Of a DNA stretch of 64,000 nt, positions 19,376 to 27,647 are shown one piece after another. The notes under the pieces were generated by a model. The model was not told the origin of the DNA, made no database searches, and saw nothing but the letters and a program-made list of their open reading frames with translations. The translations under genes and the position numbers were made by a program. The stretch comes from Hyphomicrobium_A sp963724945. GTDB taxonomy: Bacteria > Pseudomonadota > Alphaproteobacteria > Rhizobiales > Hyphomicrobiaceae. Position 1 is the first letter of the stretch, and each line of letters starts with the position of its first letter. The stretch is from assembly GCA_963724945.1 (NCBI GenBank), contig CAVRWL010000003.1:2294001-2358000 (forward strand), read 5' to 3'.

Positions 19376-21142
19376 ATGGCACGCACGATGACGGGCGCCG
19401 AGATGGTGATCGCGGCGCTCATCGACCAAGGCGTTGAGCACATCTTCGGCTATCCCGGCGGTGCCGTGCTGCCGATCTACGACGAGCTGTTCCAGCAGGA
19501 CAAGATCAAGCATATCCTCGTGCGCCAGGAGGGCGGCGCGGCGCATGCGGCAGAGGGCTATGCGCGCTCCACCGGCAAGATCGGTGTCTTTCTCGTCACC
19601 TCCGGCCCCGGCGCGACGAACTCGGTGACCGGCCTGACCGACGCGCTCATGGATTCGATCCCAGTCGTGTGCATCAGCGGGCAGGTGCCGACGCACCTCA
19701 TCGGCAATGACGCCTTCCAGGAGTGCGACACCGTCGGCATCACGCGCCCCTGCACCAAGCACAACTGGCTCGTCAAGAACGTGAACGACTTAGCGCGCGT
19801 GCTGCATGAGGCGTTCTACGTGGCCAAGGCCGGCCGTCCCGGTCCCGTCGTCGTCGATGTGCCCAAGGACATCCAATTCGCGACCGGCAACTACGTCGGG
19901 CCCTCCAACATCGCGCACAAGACGTACAAGCCGCGCGTCAAGCCCGACCAGATGGCGGTGCGCGAGGCCGTGGACCTGATGGCGAACGCCAAGCGTCCCG
20001 TCTTCTATACCGGCGGCGGGGTGATCAACTCCGGCCCCAAGGCGAGCCAGATCCTGCGCGAGCTCGTGCGGCTCACGGGCTTTCCCATCACCTCCACGCT
20101 GATGGGGCTCGGCGCCTATCCCGCCTCCGACAAGCAGTGGCTCGGCATGCTCGGCATGCACGGCACCTACGAGGCCAACCTCGCCATGCACGACTGCGAC
20201 GTCATGATCGCGGTCGGCGCGCGCTTCGATGACCGCATCACGGGCCGCATCGACGCCTTCTCGCCCGGCTCGCAGAAGATCCAGATCGACATCGATCCCT
20301 CCTCGATCAACAAGAACGTCAAGGTCGACATCCCGATCGTCGGCGACGTCGGCTACACGCTCGAGGACATGCTGCGCATCTGGAAATCGAAGTCGCCCCA
20401 GCTCGACAAGGCGGCGCACAAGGCGTGGTGGAAGCAGATCGATCAATGGCGCGCCAAGAAATCGCTCTCCTACAAGCAATCGCGCGACGTGATCATGCCG
20501 CAGTACGCGGTGGAGCGGCTTTATGAGCTCACCAAGGACCGTGACGTCTACATCACGACCGAGGTCGGCCAGCATCAGATGTGGGCGGCGCAGTTCTATC
20601 GCTTCGAGGAGCCGAACCACTGGATGACCTCGGGTGGCCTCGGCACCATGGGCTATGGGCTGCCTGCCGCCATCGGCGCCCAGCTCGCGCACCCCAAGTC
20701 GCTCGTCATCGACATCGCCGGCGATGCCTCGATCCTGATGAACATCCAGGAGGCCTCGACCGCCGTGCAGTTCGATCTGCCCGTCAAGGTGTTCATCCTG
20801 AACAACCAGTACATGGGCATGGTGCGCCAGTGGCAGCAGCTCCTGCACGGCAACCGGCTCTCCCACAGCTACACCGAGAGCCTGCCGGACTTCGTCAAGC
20901 TCGGTGAGGCCTATGGCTGGACCGGCATGCGCTGCGAGGACCCCGCCGACCTCGACGACGCCATCCGCGCCATGATCGATACGAAGGGTCCCGTCATCTT
21001 CGATTGTCGCGTGGCCACGCTCGCCAACTGCTTCCCCATGATCCCGTCCGGCAAGGCGCACAACGAGATGCTGCTCGGCGAGGACGTCAGCGAGGAGGAT
21101 GTCGAGAAGGCGATCGGCGAGGAAGGCAAGGTCCTGGTCTAA
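19376..21142 (+). CDS. ilvI: Acetolactate synthase large (catalytic) subunit
   Basis: The 588-residue TPP-dependent enzyme makes acetolactate or acetohydroxybutyrate, the first common step of Val, Leu and Ile synthesis. Key features are the GYPGGAVLPIYD start, catalytic Glu52 in RQEGGAAHAAEGYAR, the FAD-binding middle domain, and the TPP motif GDASILMN...LNNQYMGMVRQWQ near 455-490. The start at 19376 has GGAG 12 bases upstream; the frame is open further upstream without similarity. Its stop overlaps the next gene (TAATG), and ilvH and ilvC follow. It is listed as ilvI; many genomes label it ilvB. Confidence 0.96.
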   Translation: MARTMTGAEMVIAALIDQGVEHIFGYPGGAVLPIYDELFQQDKIKHILVRQEGGAAHAAEGYARSTGKIGVFLVTSGPGATNSVTGLTDALMDSIPVVCISGQVPTHLIGNDAFQECDTVGITRPCTKHNWLVKNVNDLARVLHEAFYVAKAGRPGPVVVDVPKDIQFATGNYVGPSNIAHKTYKPRVKPDQMAVREAVDLMANAKRPVFYTGGGVINSGPKASQILRELVRLTGFPITSTLMGLGAYPASDKQWLGMLGMHGTYEANLAMHDCDVMIAVGARFDDRITGRIDAFSPGSQKIQIDIDPSSINKNVKVDIPIVGDVGYTLEDMLRIWKSKSPQLDKAAHKAWWKQIDQWRAKKSLSYKQSRDVIMPQYAVERLYELTKDRDVYITTEVGQHQMWAAQFYRFEEPNHWMTSGGLGTMGYGLPAAIGAQLAHPKSLVIDIAGDASILMNIQEASTAVQFDLPVKVFILNNQYMGMVRQWQQLLHGNRLSHSYTESLPDFVKLGEAYGWTGMRCEDPADLDDAIRAMIDTKGPVIFDCRVATLANCFPMIPSGKAHNEMLLGEDVSEEDVEKAIGEEGKVLV

Positions 21143-21675
21143 TGGCGCAGCACAGAGGCGGCAGGCACATCATCGGCGCCCTCCTCGGCATTGCCCTCGC
21201 TGCCGGGGGCGTGAGCGCGCTCGCTGCCGCCGAGGATCCCGACTGGGACCAGGTGGCCAACATCAAGGAGGCGGCAAACCGGCTTGCCGAGATGCAGCGC
21301 ACGCAGGGCGCGACCCGCGCCTTCGCTTTCATCGACGCCTGCTACAAGACGCAGAGCCTCAACTCGAAATACACCAAGGCGTTCGAGGCGTGCATCGCCG
21401 AGGACTACATGGAGACGCAAGTTCTGGCTCTCATCTACTCGCGGCTGCCGCCCGAGACCTTGAAGAAGATGGGCGCGCCGTCGCCCGAGCTGTTGGCGCA
21501 GACGATGGGCGAGCGTGTCGCGCAAGCGTTCAGGACCTACAACGTGCCGACGTCCCGCGTCGAAGCCTTCAAGAAGCTCGTCGACGAGCACGGTTTCCCC
21601 GTCTTCTTCGAGGCGCTCTTTCCCAACGTCAAGCTGCCCGTTCCCAAGCACGGGACCGCGCCCAAGCAAAAGTAG
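21142..21675 (+). CDS. Secreted protein of unknown function inside the ilv operon
   Basis: The 177-residue product has a clear Sec signal peptide (hydrophobic HIIGALLGIALAAGGVSA, cleavage near ALAAA-ED). The mature part is helical and soluble, with two cysteines spaced as CYKTQ...FEACIAEDY (around 68-89). I do not recognise the family. Its ATG overlaps the ilvI stop codon (TAATG) and its stop is 6 bases before ilvH, so it is translationally embedded between the two acetolactate synthase subunits. A periplasmic protein in that position is odd. No frameshift is seen and codon use is like its neighbours. Confidence 0.75.
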   Translation: MAQHRGGRHIIGALLGIALAAGGVSALAAAEDPDWDQVANIKEAANRLAEMQRTQGATRAFAFIDACYKTQSLNSKYTKAFEACIAEDYMETQVLALIYSRLPPETLKKMGAPSPELLAQTMGERVAQAFRTYNVPTSRVEAFKKLVDEHGFPVFFEALFPNVKLPVPKHGTAPKQK

Positions 21676-21681
21676 CGAGCC

Positions 21682-22230
21682 ATGGTGAAGACCCTCTCCA
21701 AGAGCCACTACGTGGGCCCGGGCGCTGCGCAGGCGGTCGTCTCGCGCACGCTCTCGGTGCTCGTCGACAACGAGCCGGGCGTGCTCGCGCGCGTCATCGG
21801 CCTGTTCTCCGGGCGCGGCTACAACATCGACTCGCTCACCGTGACCGAGACCGAGCACGAGAAGCACTTATCGCGCATCACCATCATCACGCGGGGCACG
21901 CCCGACGTCATCGTGCAGATCAAGCATCAGCTCGAGCGGCTGGTTCCCGTGCACCGCGTCAACGATCTGACGGTCGAGGGTGAATCGCTCGAGCGCGAGC
22001 TGGCGCTCATCAAGGTCTCGGGCAAGGGCGAGAAGCGCATCGAGGCGCTACGCTTGGCCGAGATCTTCCGCGCCAGCGTGATCGACGCATCGACTGAGCA
22101 TTTCGTGTTCGAGATCACGGGCCGCACCTCCAAGATCGAGCAGTTCATCCAGATCATGACCGAGCTCGGCCTCGTCGAGGTCGCGCGCACCGGGGTCGCC
22201 GCCATCGGCCGCGGCCCGGCCAATCTTTAA
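21682..22230 (+). CDS. ilvH: Acetolactate synthase small (regulatory) subunit
   Basis: The 182-residue product carries an N-terminal ACT domain (SVLVDNEPGVLARVIGLFSG, RGYNIDSLTV) and the C-terminal ALS_ss_C domain (ELALIKVSG, then DASTEHFVFEITG). It activates the large subunit and confers valine feedback inhibition. Length and both domains match family norms. The ribosome site AGCGAG lies just upstream of ATG 21682. It is cotranscribed with ilvI and the secreted orphan, followed after 90 bases by ilvC. Confidence 0.95.
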   Translation: MVKTLSKSHYVGPGAAQAVVSRTLSVLVDNEPGVLARVIGLFSGRGYNIDSLTVTETEHEKHLSRITIITRGTPDVIVQIKHQLERLVPVHRVNDLTVEGESLERELALIKVSGKGEKRIEALRLAEIFRASVIDASTEHFVFEITGRTSKIEQFIQIMTELGLVEVARTGVAAIGRGPANL

Positions 22231-22320
22231 AGGAGCAACTCGCTTCTAGCCCGCCCGTCGCGCTGCCGTGCGCAGCTCGTTCCGAAACGACACCGACCAG
22301 TCCCAACCCACGAGGGAGCC

Positions 22321-23340
22321 ATGCGCGTCTATTACGATCGTGATGCCGACATCAATCTTATCAAGGCCAAGAAGGTCGCGATCGTCGGCTACGGCAGCCA
22401 GGGCCACGCGCACGCGCTCAATTTGCGCGATTCGGGCGTGAAGGAGGTCGCGGTCGGCCTGCGCAAGGGCTCGGCCAGCGCGCAAAAGGCGGAGAAGGAA
22501 GGCCTCAAGGTGATGGAGGTCGCGGATGCCGCCAAGTGGGCCGACGTCATCATGATGCTCACGCCCGACGAGCTGCAGGCCGACATCTACAAGGATCACC
22601 TTGGCCCCAACATGAAGCAGGGCGCGGCCCTGATGTTCGCGCACGGCCTCAACGTGCATTTCAATCTGATCGAGCCTAGGCCTGACCTCGACGTCGGCAT
22701 GGTCGCGCCCAAGGGCCCCGGCCACACCGTGCGCGGCGAGTATCTGAAGGGCGGCGGCGTGCCGTGCCTCCTGGCTGTGCATCAGGACAAGAGCGCCAAC
22801 GCGCACGACCTCTTCCTCTCCTACGCCTCGGCCATCGGCGGCGGGCGCTCCGGCATCATCGAGACGACGTTCAGAGAAGAGTGCGAGACCGACCTCTTCG
22901 GCGAGCAGGTGGTGCTATGCGGCGGCCTCGTGGAGCTGATCCGCGCCGGCTTCGAGACGCTCGTGGAGGCCGGCTACGCGCCCGAGATGGCCTACTTCGA
23001 ATGCCTGCACGAGGTGAAGCTGATCGTCGACCTCATCTACGAGGGCGGCATCGCCAACATGAACTACTCGGTCTCGAACACGGCCGAGTTCGGCGAGTAC
23101 GTGTCGGGGCCGCGCGTCATAAATGAAGAGACAAAGGCGGAGATGCAGCGCATCTTAAAGGATATTCAGACCGGCGCCTTCACCTCCGAGTGGATCCGCG
23201 AGTGCAAGGCGGGACAGCCGAAATTCAAGGCGACGCGGCGCATGAACGACGCCCACCCGATCGAGGAGGTGGGCCAACGCCTGCGCGCCATGATGCCGTG
23301 GATCAAGGCCAAGGCGCTCGTCGATAAGCAGCGCAACTGA
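22321..23340 (+). CDS. ilvC: Ketol-acid reductoisomerase (class I)
   Basis: The 339-residue product converts acetolactate to dihydroxyisovalerate with NADPH and Mg. The Rossmann motif GYGSQGHAHALNLRDSG lies at about 22-38, followed by the cofactor-specificity loop LRKGSASAQKA. The C-terminal knotted domain has the metal ligands in FREECETDLFGEQ and ECLHEVKLIVDL. The length is that of short, class I plant-unlike enzymes. GAGGGAGCC precedes the ATG. Confidence 0.97.
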   Translation: MRVYYDRDADINLIKAKKVAIVGYGSQGHAHALNLRDSGVKEVAVGLRKGSASAQKAEKEGLKVMEVADAAKWADVIMMLTPDELQADIYKDHLGPNMKQGAALMFAHGLNVHFNLIEPRPDLDVGMVAPKGPGHTVRGEYLKGGGVPCLLAVHQDKSANAHDLFLSYASAIGGGRSGIIETTFREECETDLFGEQVVLCGGLVELIRAGFETLVEAGYAPEMAYFECLHEVKLIVDLIYEGGIANMNYSVSNTAEFGEYVSGPRVINEETKAEMQRILKDIQTGAFTSEWIRECKAGQPKFKATRRMNDAHPIEEVGQRLRAMMPWIKAKALVDKQRN

Positions 23341-23881
23341 GGCGCGGCCGCAACTGCATCCCCTCGGCCCGGGGCGCATATCGCAAGCAACCGGAAGGCC
23401 CGCGCAGCCGCTTTGGGGAGGTAGCGTGTGGCCGCGGCCGCGCGGGCCTTACCAGGCGGGGCTCCTCCGCAAAGCTCTGGGGAGACTTCGCAGCGGGGCA
23501 GCGCAAGAAACGGACGGCAGAGAAGCGGGGATCTCCGCCGTCCGCTCCAGCGGCGCCATGGTTCCATGCCGCCGCCGGATTTTCGAAAGCCTGCCGCCCG
23601 CATCCCGTAGGGCGAAGCTGCAGCTCATGCAGATTGCCGGGCAGCCCGGCGGCGCTCGGGGGCAAGCCCGGACTGCCGTCACTTCACTATCGACGCTTGC
23701 GCGGGAGCTGCCCGATGTCTTACCCCTCGGCAGGCCGCTTACATGCGCATAGGAATTTCACTCCCGATCTGGGAAGAAGCGTGGTCGCCTCGCGGCGGAA
23801 AGATGATTTCCGTAGCCAATCGTCGCGTCGCGGCCGGCGGCGGCATTGTGCTCGAAGAGGCCAAAAGAGGATGCATTTCGG
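23341..23881. other. Intergenic between ilvC and Nudix gene, two hairpins, no gene supported
   Basis: This 540-base stretch holds an 11-bp perfect inverted repeat, AAGGCCCGCGC (23395-23405) with GCGCGGGCCTT (23440-23450), plausibly a transcription-end structure for ilvC though without a T-run. A second one, CGGACGGC / GCCGTCCG, lies at about 23510-23546. Short open frames on both strands have no recognisable products. Confidence 0.5.
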
Positions 23882-24595
23882 GTGATTGCGGCGAGCGGGG
23901 GAGGGGCCAGCAGACTTGCGCACTGCGCGCTTTCCGTGAGCGCAGAGCCTTGGCCTTATGCGGAGCGCAACAAGGCCGAGATCGCCGCCCATTGGGGGGC
24001 GAGCCGCCGCGCGCGCCCGAAGCTCTTCGACGGCGCGATCTATCTGCTGCGGTCCTACGCGATCGAGGAGCAGGTGTTGACGGGCACGTTGGTGCGCACC
24101 GACTTCAAGAGCTTCCTCTACTGGCGCGAGCACGGCTATGCCGACCGCTGCATGCACGATGCGTTCGGCGCCTCCCTCATCCGCTCCGCGGAGGGCTACG
24201 TGTTGCTCGGCGTGCAGTCCGAAGGCAATCTCAATACGGGCCTCGCCTATCCGCCGAGCGGCATGATCGATGACGATGACGTGCGCGCAGGCGCAGTCGA
24301 TATCGAGGCGAGCATCGTCCGCGAGCTCGCCGAGGAAACCGGGCTTACGCCAGCCGATCTCGAGCGCACGCCGGGCTATGTGCTGGCGATCTCAGATCCC
24401 TTCGTGGCGATCGCGATCGAATGGCGCAGCGCGCTCGACGCGCAAGCGCTGCGCGAGCGCATCCTCGCCCACATCCGCAGCCAAGACGCGCCCGAGCTCG
24501 CCGACATCGTGATCGTGCGCTCGCCAACCGACGTTGGCAATTTCCCCGTGCAGGACTATGCCGTGTCGATGCTGCGGCTCGTGATGCCCGCTTGA
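23882..24595 (+). CDS. Nudix hydrolase family protein
   Basis: The product of about 237 residues from GTG 23882 has a C-terminal Nudix domain. The Nudix box is visible as a Gly followed by E-x-x-x-x-RELAEETGL (24312-24351 region), which binds the divalent metal. The N-terminal half (RPKLFDGAIYLLRSY and following) is typical of larger bacterial Nudix proteins with an added domain. The start is uncertain: TTG 23846 is in frame, but the GTG has AAGAGG about 12 bases upstream. The substrate, probably a nucleotide-sugar or dinucleotide-type pyrophosphate, is not predictable. Confidence 0.8.
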   Translation: MIAASGGGASRLAHCALSVSAEPWPYAERNKAEIAAHWGASRRARPKLFDGAIYLLRSYAIEEQVLTGTLVRTDFKSFLYWREHGYADRCMHDAFGASLIRSAEGYVLLGVQSEGNLNTGLAYPPSGMIDDDDVRAGAVDIEASIVRELAEETGLTPADLERTPGYVLAISDPFVAIAIEWRSALDAQALRERILAHIRSQDAPELADIVIVRSPTDVGNFPVQDYAVSMLRLVMPA

Positions 24596-24651
24596 CGGTC
24601 GGCGCAAATTCGGCAGAGTGCGCCGCCGACCCCGCAAGGATCTCTCGCTTC

Positions 24652-25563
24652 ATGGCGCTCTCCTACCACACGCTCGACGTGTTCACCGACCGCCGCTTCG
24701 GCGGCAATCCGTTGGCTGTGGTGCACGATGCCGACGGGCTCGATACGCGCCAGATGCAGATGATCGCGCGCGAGCTCAACCTGTCGGAGACGGTTTTCGT
24801 GCTGAAGCCGGAGAACCCCGCGCATTCGGCGAAGGTGCGCATCTTCACGCCGGGGCGCGAGCTTCCCTTCGCCGGCCATCCGACGGTCGGCACCGCTATC
24901 TTGCTCGCCGAGCTGCGCGCACCGTTGGTCAACGGCGAGCGCGACGCCATCATCGCACTGGAGCAGGCGATCGGCGCGGTTCGCGTGGGCGTGCGGCTGA
25001 AATCCGGGCAGGCGCCCTTCGCCGAGTTCGACGCGCCGAAGCTGCCGGAGAAGAGCGGGACGCTTCCCGCGCGCGATCGCCTCGCCGATGCGCTCGGCCT
25101 GCTCCCGCGCGAGATCGGTTTTGAGAACCATACAGCGTTGCGCTTTTCCGCCGGCAACACGTTCGCCTACGTGCCGGTGACGAGCCTGGAGGCGATCGCC
25201 AAGGCCCGCATCGACGCTGCGCACTGGGCGACGGCCTTCCCGGGAACCGAGGTCGACGGCGTCTACCTCTATACGCGCGAGTGCGTGCACAAAGACTCGG
25301 CCTTCCACGCGCGCATGTTCGCCCCGCAACTCGGGGTGCCCGAGGACCCGGCGACCGGGGCCGCCGCCGTCGGCTTCGCCGGCGTGGTGCACGATTTCGA
25401 TGGCCTGCCCGACGGGGCGCACAGGCAGGTGGTGGAGCAGGGCCTGGAGATGGGCCGCCCGAGCGCAATTCAGCTCACGCTGATCATCGAGGGGGGCAAG
25501 CTCGACACCGTGCGCATCGGCGGCAACGCGGTCCGCGTCGCCGAAGGCCAGATGGCCGTTTGA
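24652..25563 (+). CDS. PhzF family isomerase/epimerase-like protein
   Basis: The 303-residue product opens MALSYHTLDVFTDRRFGGNP, diagnostic of the PhzF/YddE fold. The catalytic Glu46 lies in LNLSETVFVL, and the ATGAAAVGFAG segment near 236-246 forms the second half-site. The family shares the diaminopimelate-epimerase fold; most members have no known substrate. It lies 56 bases after the Nudix gene on the same strand and may be cotranscribed. No phenazine genes are nearby, so a role in phenazine synthesis is not implied. Confidence 0.9.
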   Translation: MALSYHTLDVFTDRRFGGNPLAVVHDADGLDTRQMQMIARELNLSETVFVLKPENPAHSAKVRIFTPGRELPFAGHPTVGTAILLAELRAPLVNGERDAIIALEQAIGAVRVGVRLKSGQAPFAEFDAPKLPEKSGTLPARDRLADALGLLPREIGFENHTALRFSAGNTFAYVPVTSLEAIAKARIDAAHWATAFPGTEVDGVYLYTRECVHKDSAFHARMFAPQLGVPEDPATGAAAVGFAGVVHDFDGLPDGAHRQVVEQGLEMGRPSAIQLTLIIEGGKLDTVRIGGNAVRVAEGQMAV

Positions 25564-25658
25564 GCCGGGCTCGGCGTCCCCGCTCAAGGCCCCGCTGCGC
25601 CGATTTGGCCGCTCTTGGCTCTGGCGCAAGTCGGCGGGATGTATTATGAAATTGGCCT

Positions 25659-25772
25659 ATGTGTCAGCCGATCGCCATCGATGGCCGTATTTTTGACCGC
25701 GCGCGGAGCCCCCGCCGCGACCCATCGGCCTGCGCGCTTTCCGCTCTGATCCTCCTCCTTATGAGCCCCTGA
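25659..25772 (+). CDS. leuL: leuA leader peptide with Leu-Ile-Leu-Leu-Leu codons
   Basis: A 37-codon open frame (starting MCQPIAIDGRIF) ends with CTG ATC CTC CTC CTT ATG AGC CCC TGA, so four leucine codons and one isoleucine codon sit just before the stop. It lies 111 bases upstream of leuA on the same strand. Leader peptides rich in the product amino acid are the sensor of transcription attenuation in Leu operons and have been predicted comparatively in proteobacteria. The exact start is uncertain, because no strong ribosome site is seen, but the Leu run and position are hard to explain otherwise. Confidence 0.68.
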   Translation: MCQPIAIDGRIFDRARSPRRDPSACALSALILLLMSP

Positions 25773-25819
25773 GCCTCGACGGTCTCGGGACGATCCGGGA
25801 CGGGCGCTCAGGGGATAAG
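25758..25819 (+). promoter_or_regulatory. Candidate leuA attenuator hairpin overlapping the leader stop
   Basis: CTTAT (25758-25762) plus CCCCTGAGC (25766-25774) pair with GCTCAGGGG (25806-25814) plus ATAAG (25815-25819), leaving a 3-base bulge. The left arm contains the last Leu codon and the stop codon of the leader, so ribosome position would control folding. No T-run follows, so it may be an antiterminator arm or act with Rho or on translation. Confidence 0.55.
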
Positions 25820-25883
25820 AAGCCGAGCTGATGGATCAACGCCAGCTCCCGCTGAGGGCTGGCCGGAGCGAAAGACGAGACCG

Positions 25884-27461
25884 ATGAGCACGAATTCCGA
25901 AGTGGACCAGAAGAAAGCCAACGCCGACTGGGTGCGGATTTTCGACACCACGCTGCGCGACGGCGAGCAATGCCCCGGCGCGACCATGACGTTTGAGGAG
26001 AAGCTCGAGGTTGCCGACTGCCTCGACGCCATGGGCGTCGACATCATCGAGGCGGGCTTCCCCATCGCCTCGGAGGGCGACTTCGAGGCCGTGAGCGCCA
26101 TATCGAAGCGCGTCAAGAACGCCACCGTTGCTGGCCTCGCGCGCGCTATTGCCGCCGACATCGACCGCGCCGGCGAGGCGGTGCGCCACGCTCAGCGCCC
26201 GCGCATCCACACCTTCGTGTCGACCTCGCCCATCCACCTCGCCCACCAGATGCGCAAGACGGAAGACCAGGTTCTGGAGATCATCACCGCGACGGTCGCC
26301 CGCGCCCGCGGCCTCGTCGAGGACGTCGAGTGGTCGGCGATGGATGCCACGCGCACGCCGATCGACTACCTGTGCACGTGCGTAGAGGCCGCAATTAAGG
26401 CCGGCGCCACGACGATCAACCTGCCCGATACCGTGGGCTACGCGACGCCCACCGAGTACGCTGCCATGTTCCGCGCCGTGCGCGAGCGCGTGCCGGGCGC
26501 GGACAAGGTGATCTTCTCCACCCATTGCCACAACGACCTGGGGCTTGCCGTCGCCAACTCGCTCGCCGCCATCGAGGCGGGCGCGCGCCAGGTCGAATGC
26601 GCCGTCAACGGCATCGGCGAGCGGGCGGGCAATGCGGCGCTGGAAGAGATCGTGATGGCGATCAGGACGCGGCGCGACGCGCTCCCCTATGACACGCGCA
26701 TCGATTCAACGATGCTGTCGCGCGCCTCCCGGCTCGTCTCCGCGGTCACCAATTTCCCGGTGCAGTACAACAAGGCGATCGTCGGGCGCAACGCGTTCGC
26801 GCACGAGAGCGGCATCCACCAGGACGGCATCCTCAAGTACCAGCAGACCTACGAGATCATGACGCCGGAATCGGTCGGCGTCGGCAAGACCTCACTCGTC
26901 ATGGGCAAGCATTCGGGCCGCAATGCCTTCCGCGTCAAGCTGAAGGAACTGGGCTACGAGCTCGGCGAGAACGCGTTCGAGGACGCGTTCGTGCGCTTCA
27001 AGGATCTCGCCGACCGCAAGAAGCACGTCTACGACGAGGATATCGAGGCTCTCGTCGATGAAGGCATCGCGCACATGCACGACCGCATGAAGGTCGTGTC
27101 GCTGACGGTGATCGCCGGCAACATGGGCCCGCAATCGGCGACGCTGACGCTCGACATCGACGGCGTGCAGCACACCGTGCAATCGACCGGCAACGGCCCG
27201 GTGGATGCGACCTTCAACGCCATCAAGATGCTGGTGCCGCACGAGGCCAAGCTCGACCTCTACCAGGTGCACGCCGTGACCGAGGGCACGGATGCCCAGG
27301 CCGAGGTCTCGGTGCGGCTCGAGGAGGGCTCGCGCATGGTGACGGGCCGCGGCGCCGACACCGATACCATGGTCGCCTCGGCGCGCGCTTATGTCTCCGC
27401 GCTCAACAAGCTCTTGGTCAAGCGCCAGAAGACGGCACGGGTGCAGCAGCAAGCGCTTTGA
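25884..27461 (+). CDS. leuA: 2-Isopropylmalate synthase
   Basis: The 525-residue product condenses acetyl-CoA with 2-ketoisovalerate, the first committed leucine step. The catalytic DRE-TIM barrel is at the N-terminus, with FDTTLRDGEQCPGATMT (18-34) and THCHNDLGLAVANSLAAIEAG near 212-232. The C-terminal LeuA dimer/allosteric domain (from about 400, with ATLTLDIDG and ATFNAIKMLV) binds leucine. It is the long bacterial form. Upstream lies the leader peptide; GACGAGACC precedes the ATG. It is monocistronic here, about 2.5 kb downstream of ilvC. Confidence 0.96.
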   Translation: MSTNSEVDQKKANADWVRIFDTTLRDGEQCPGATMTFEEKLEVADCLDAMGVDIIEAGFPIASEGDFEAVSAISKRVKNATVAGLARAIAADIDRAGEAVRHAQRPRIHTFVSTSPIHLAHQMRKTEDQVLEIITATVARARGLVEDVEWSAMDATRTPIDYLCTCVEAAIKAGATTINLPDTVGYATPTEYAAMFRAVRERVPGADKVIFSTHCHNDLGLAVANSLAAIEAGARQVECAVNGIGERAGNAALEEIVMAIRTRRDALPYDTRIDSTMLSRASRLVSAVTNFPVQYNKAIVGRNAFAHESGIHQDGILKYQQTYEIMTPESVGVGKTSLVMGKHSGRNAFRVKLKELGYELGENAFEDAFVRFKDLADRKKHVYDEDIEALVDEGIAHMHDRMKVVSLTVIAGNMGPQSATLTLDIDGVQHTVQSTGNGPVDATFNAIKMLVPHEAKLDLYQVHAVTEGTDAQAEVSVRLEEGSRMVTGRGADTDTMVASARAYVSALNKLLVKRQKTARVQQQAL

Positions 27462-27475
27462 CCCGATAGAAGCTT

Positions 27476-27531
27476 CGCGCACGCGCATGGCCTTGCGGCG
27501 CCCGGGTTCCGATCCGGGCCCCGCGTGCGCG
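27476..27531 (+). terminator. Long hairpin after leuA, possible transcription end
   Basis: The arms CGCGCACGCG (27476-27485) and CGCGTGCGCG (27522-27531) are perfectly complementary, with an inner CCCGG/CCGGG stem. No T-run follows, so it may be a Rho-assisted end or a 3' stabiliser instead of a classical terminator. Confidence 0.42.
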
Positions 27532-27647
27532 TGCTGCGTTGGCTTCTGCCGGCGCCGGCGTTAAACCTGCCTTGACGGGCCCCGCGCGAGACTTGCTGGT
27601 TGCGCCGCGCGGGCGTTGAAGGTTGCGGGCAGGGCAAGCAGCTCACC

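Noticed and set aside
24652..25563. PhzF gene as evidence for phenazine synthesis
   Set aside because: PhzF-fold proteins are widespread and no other phenazine gene is nearby.
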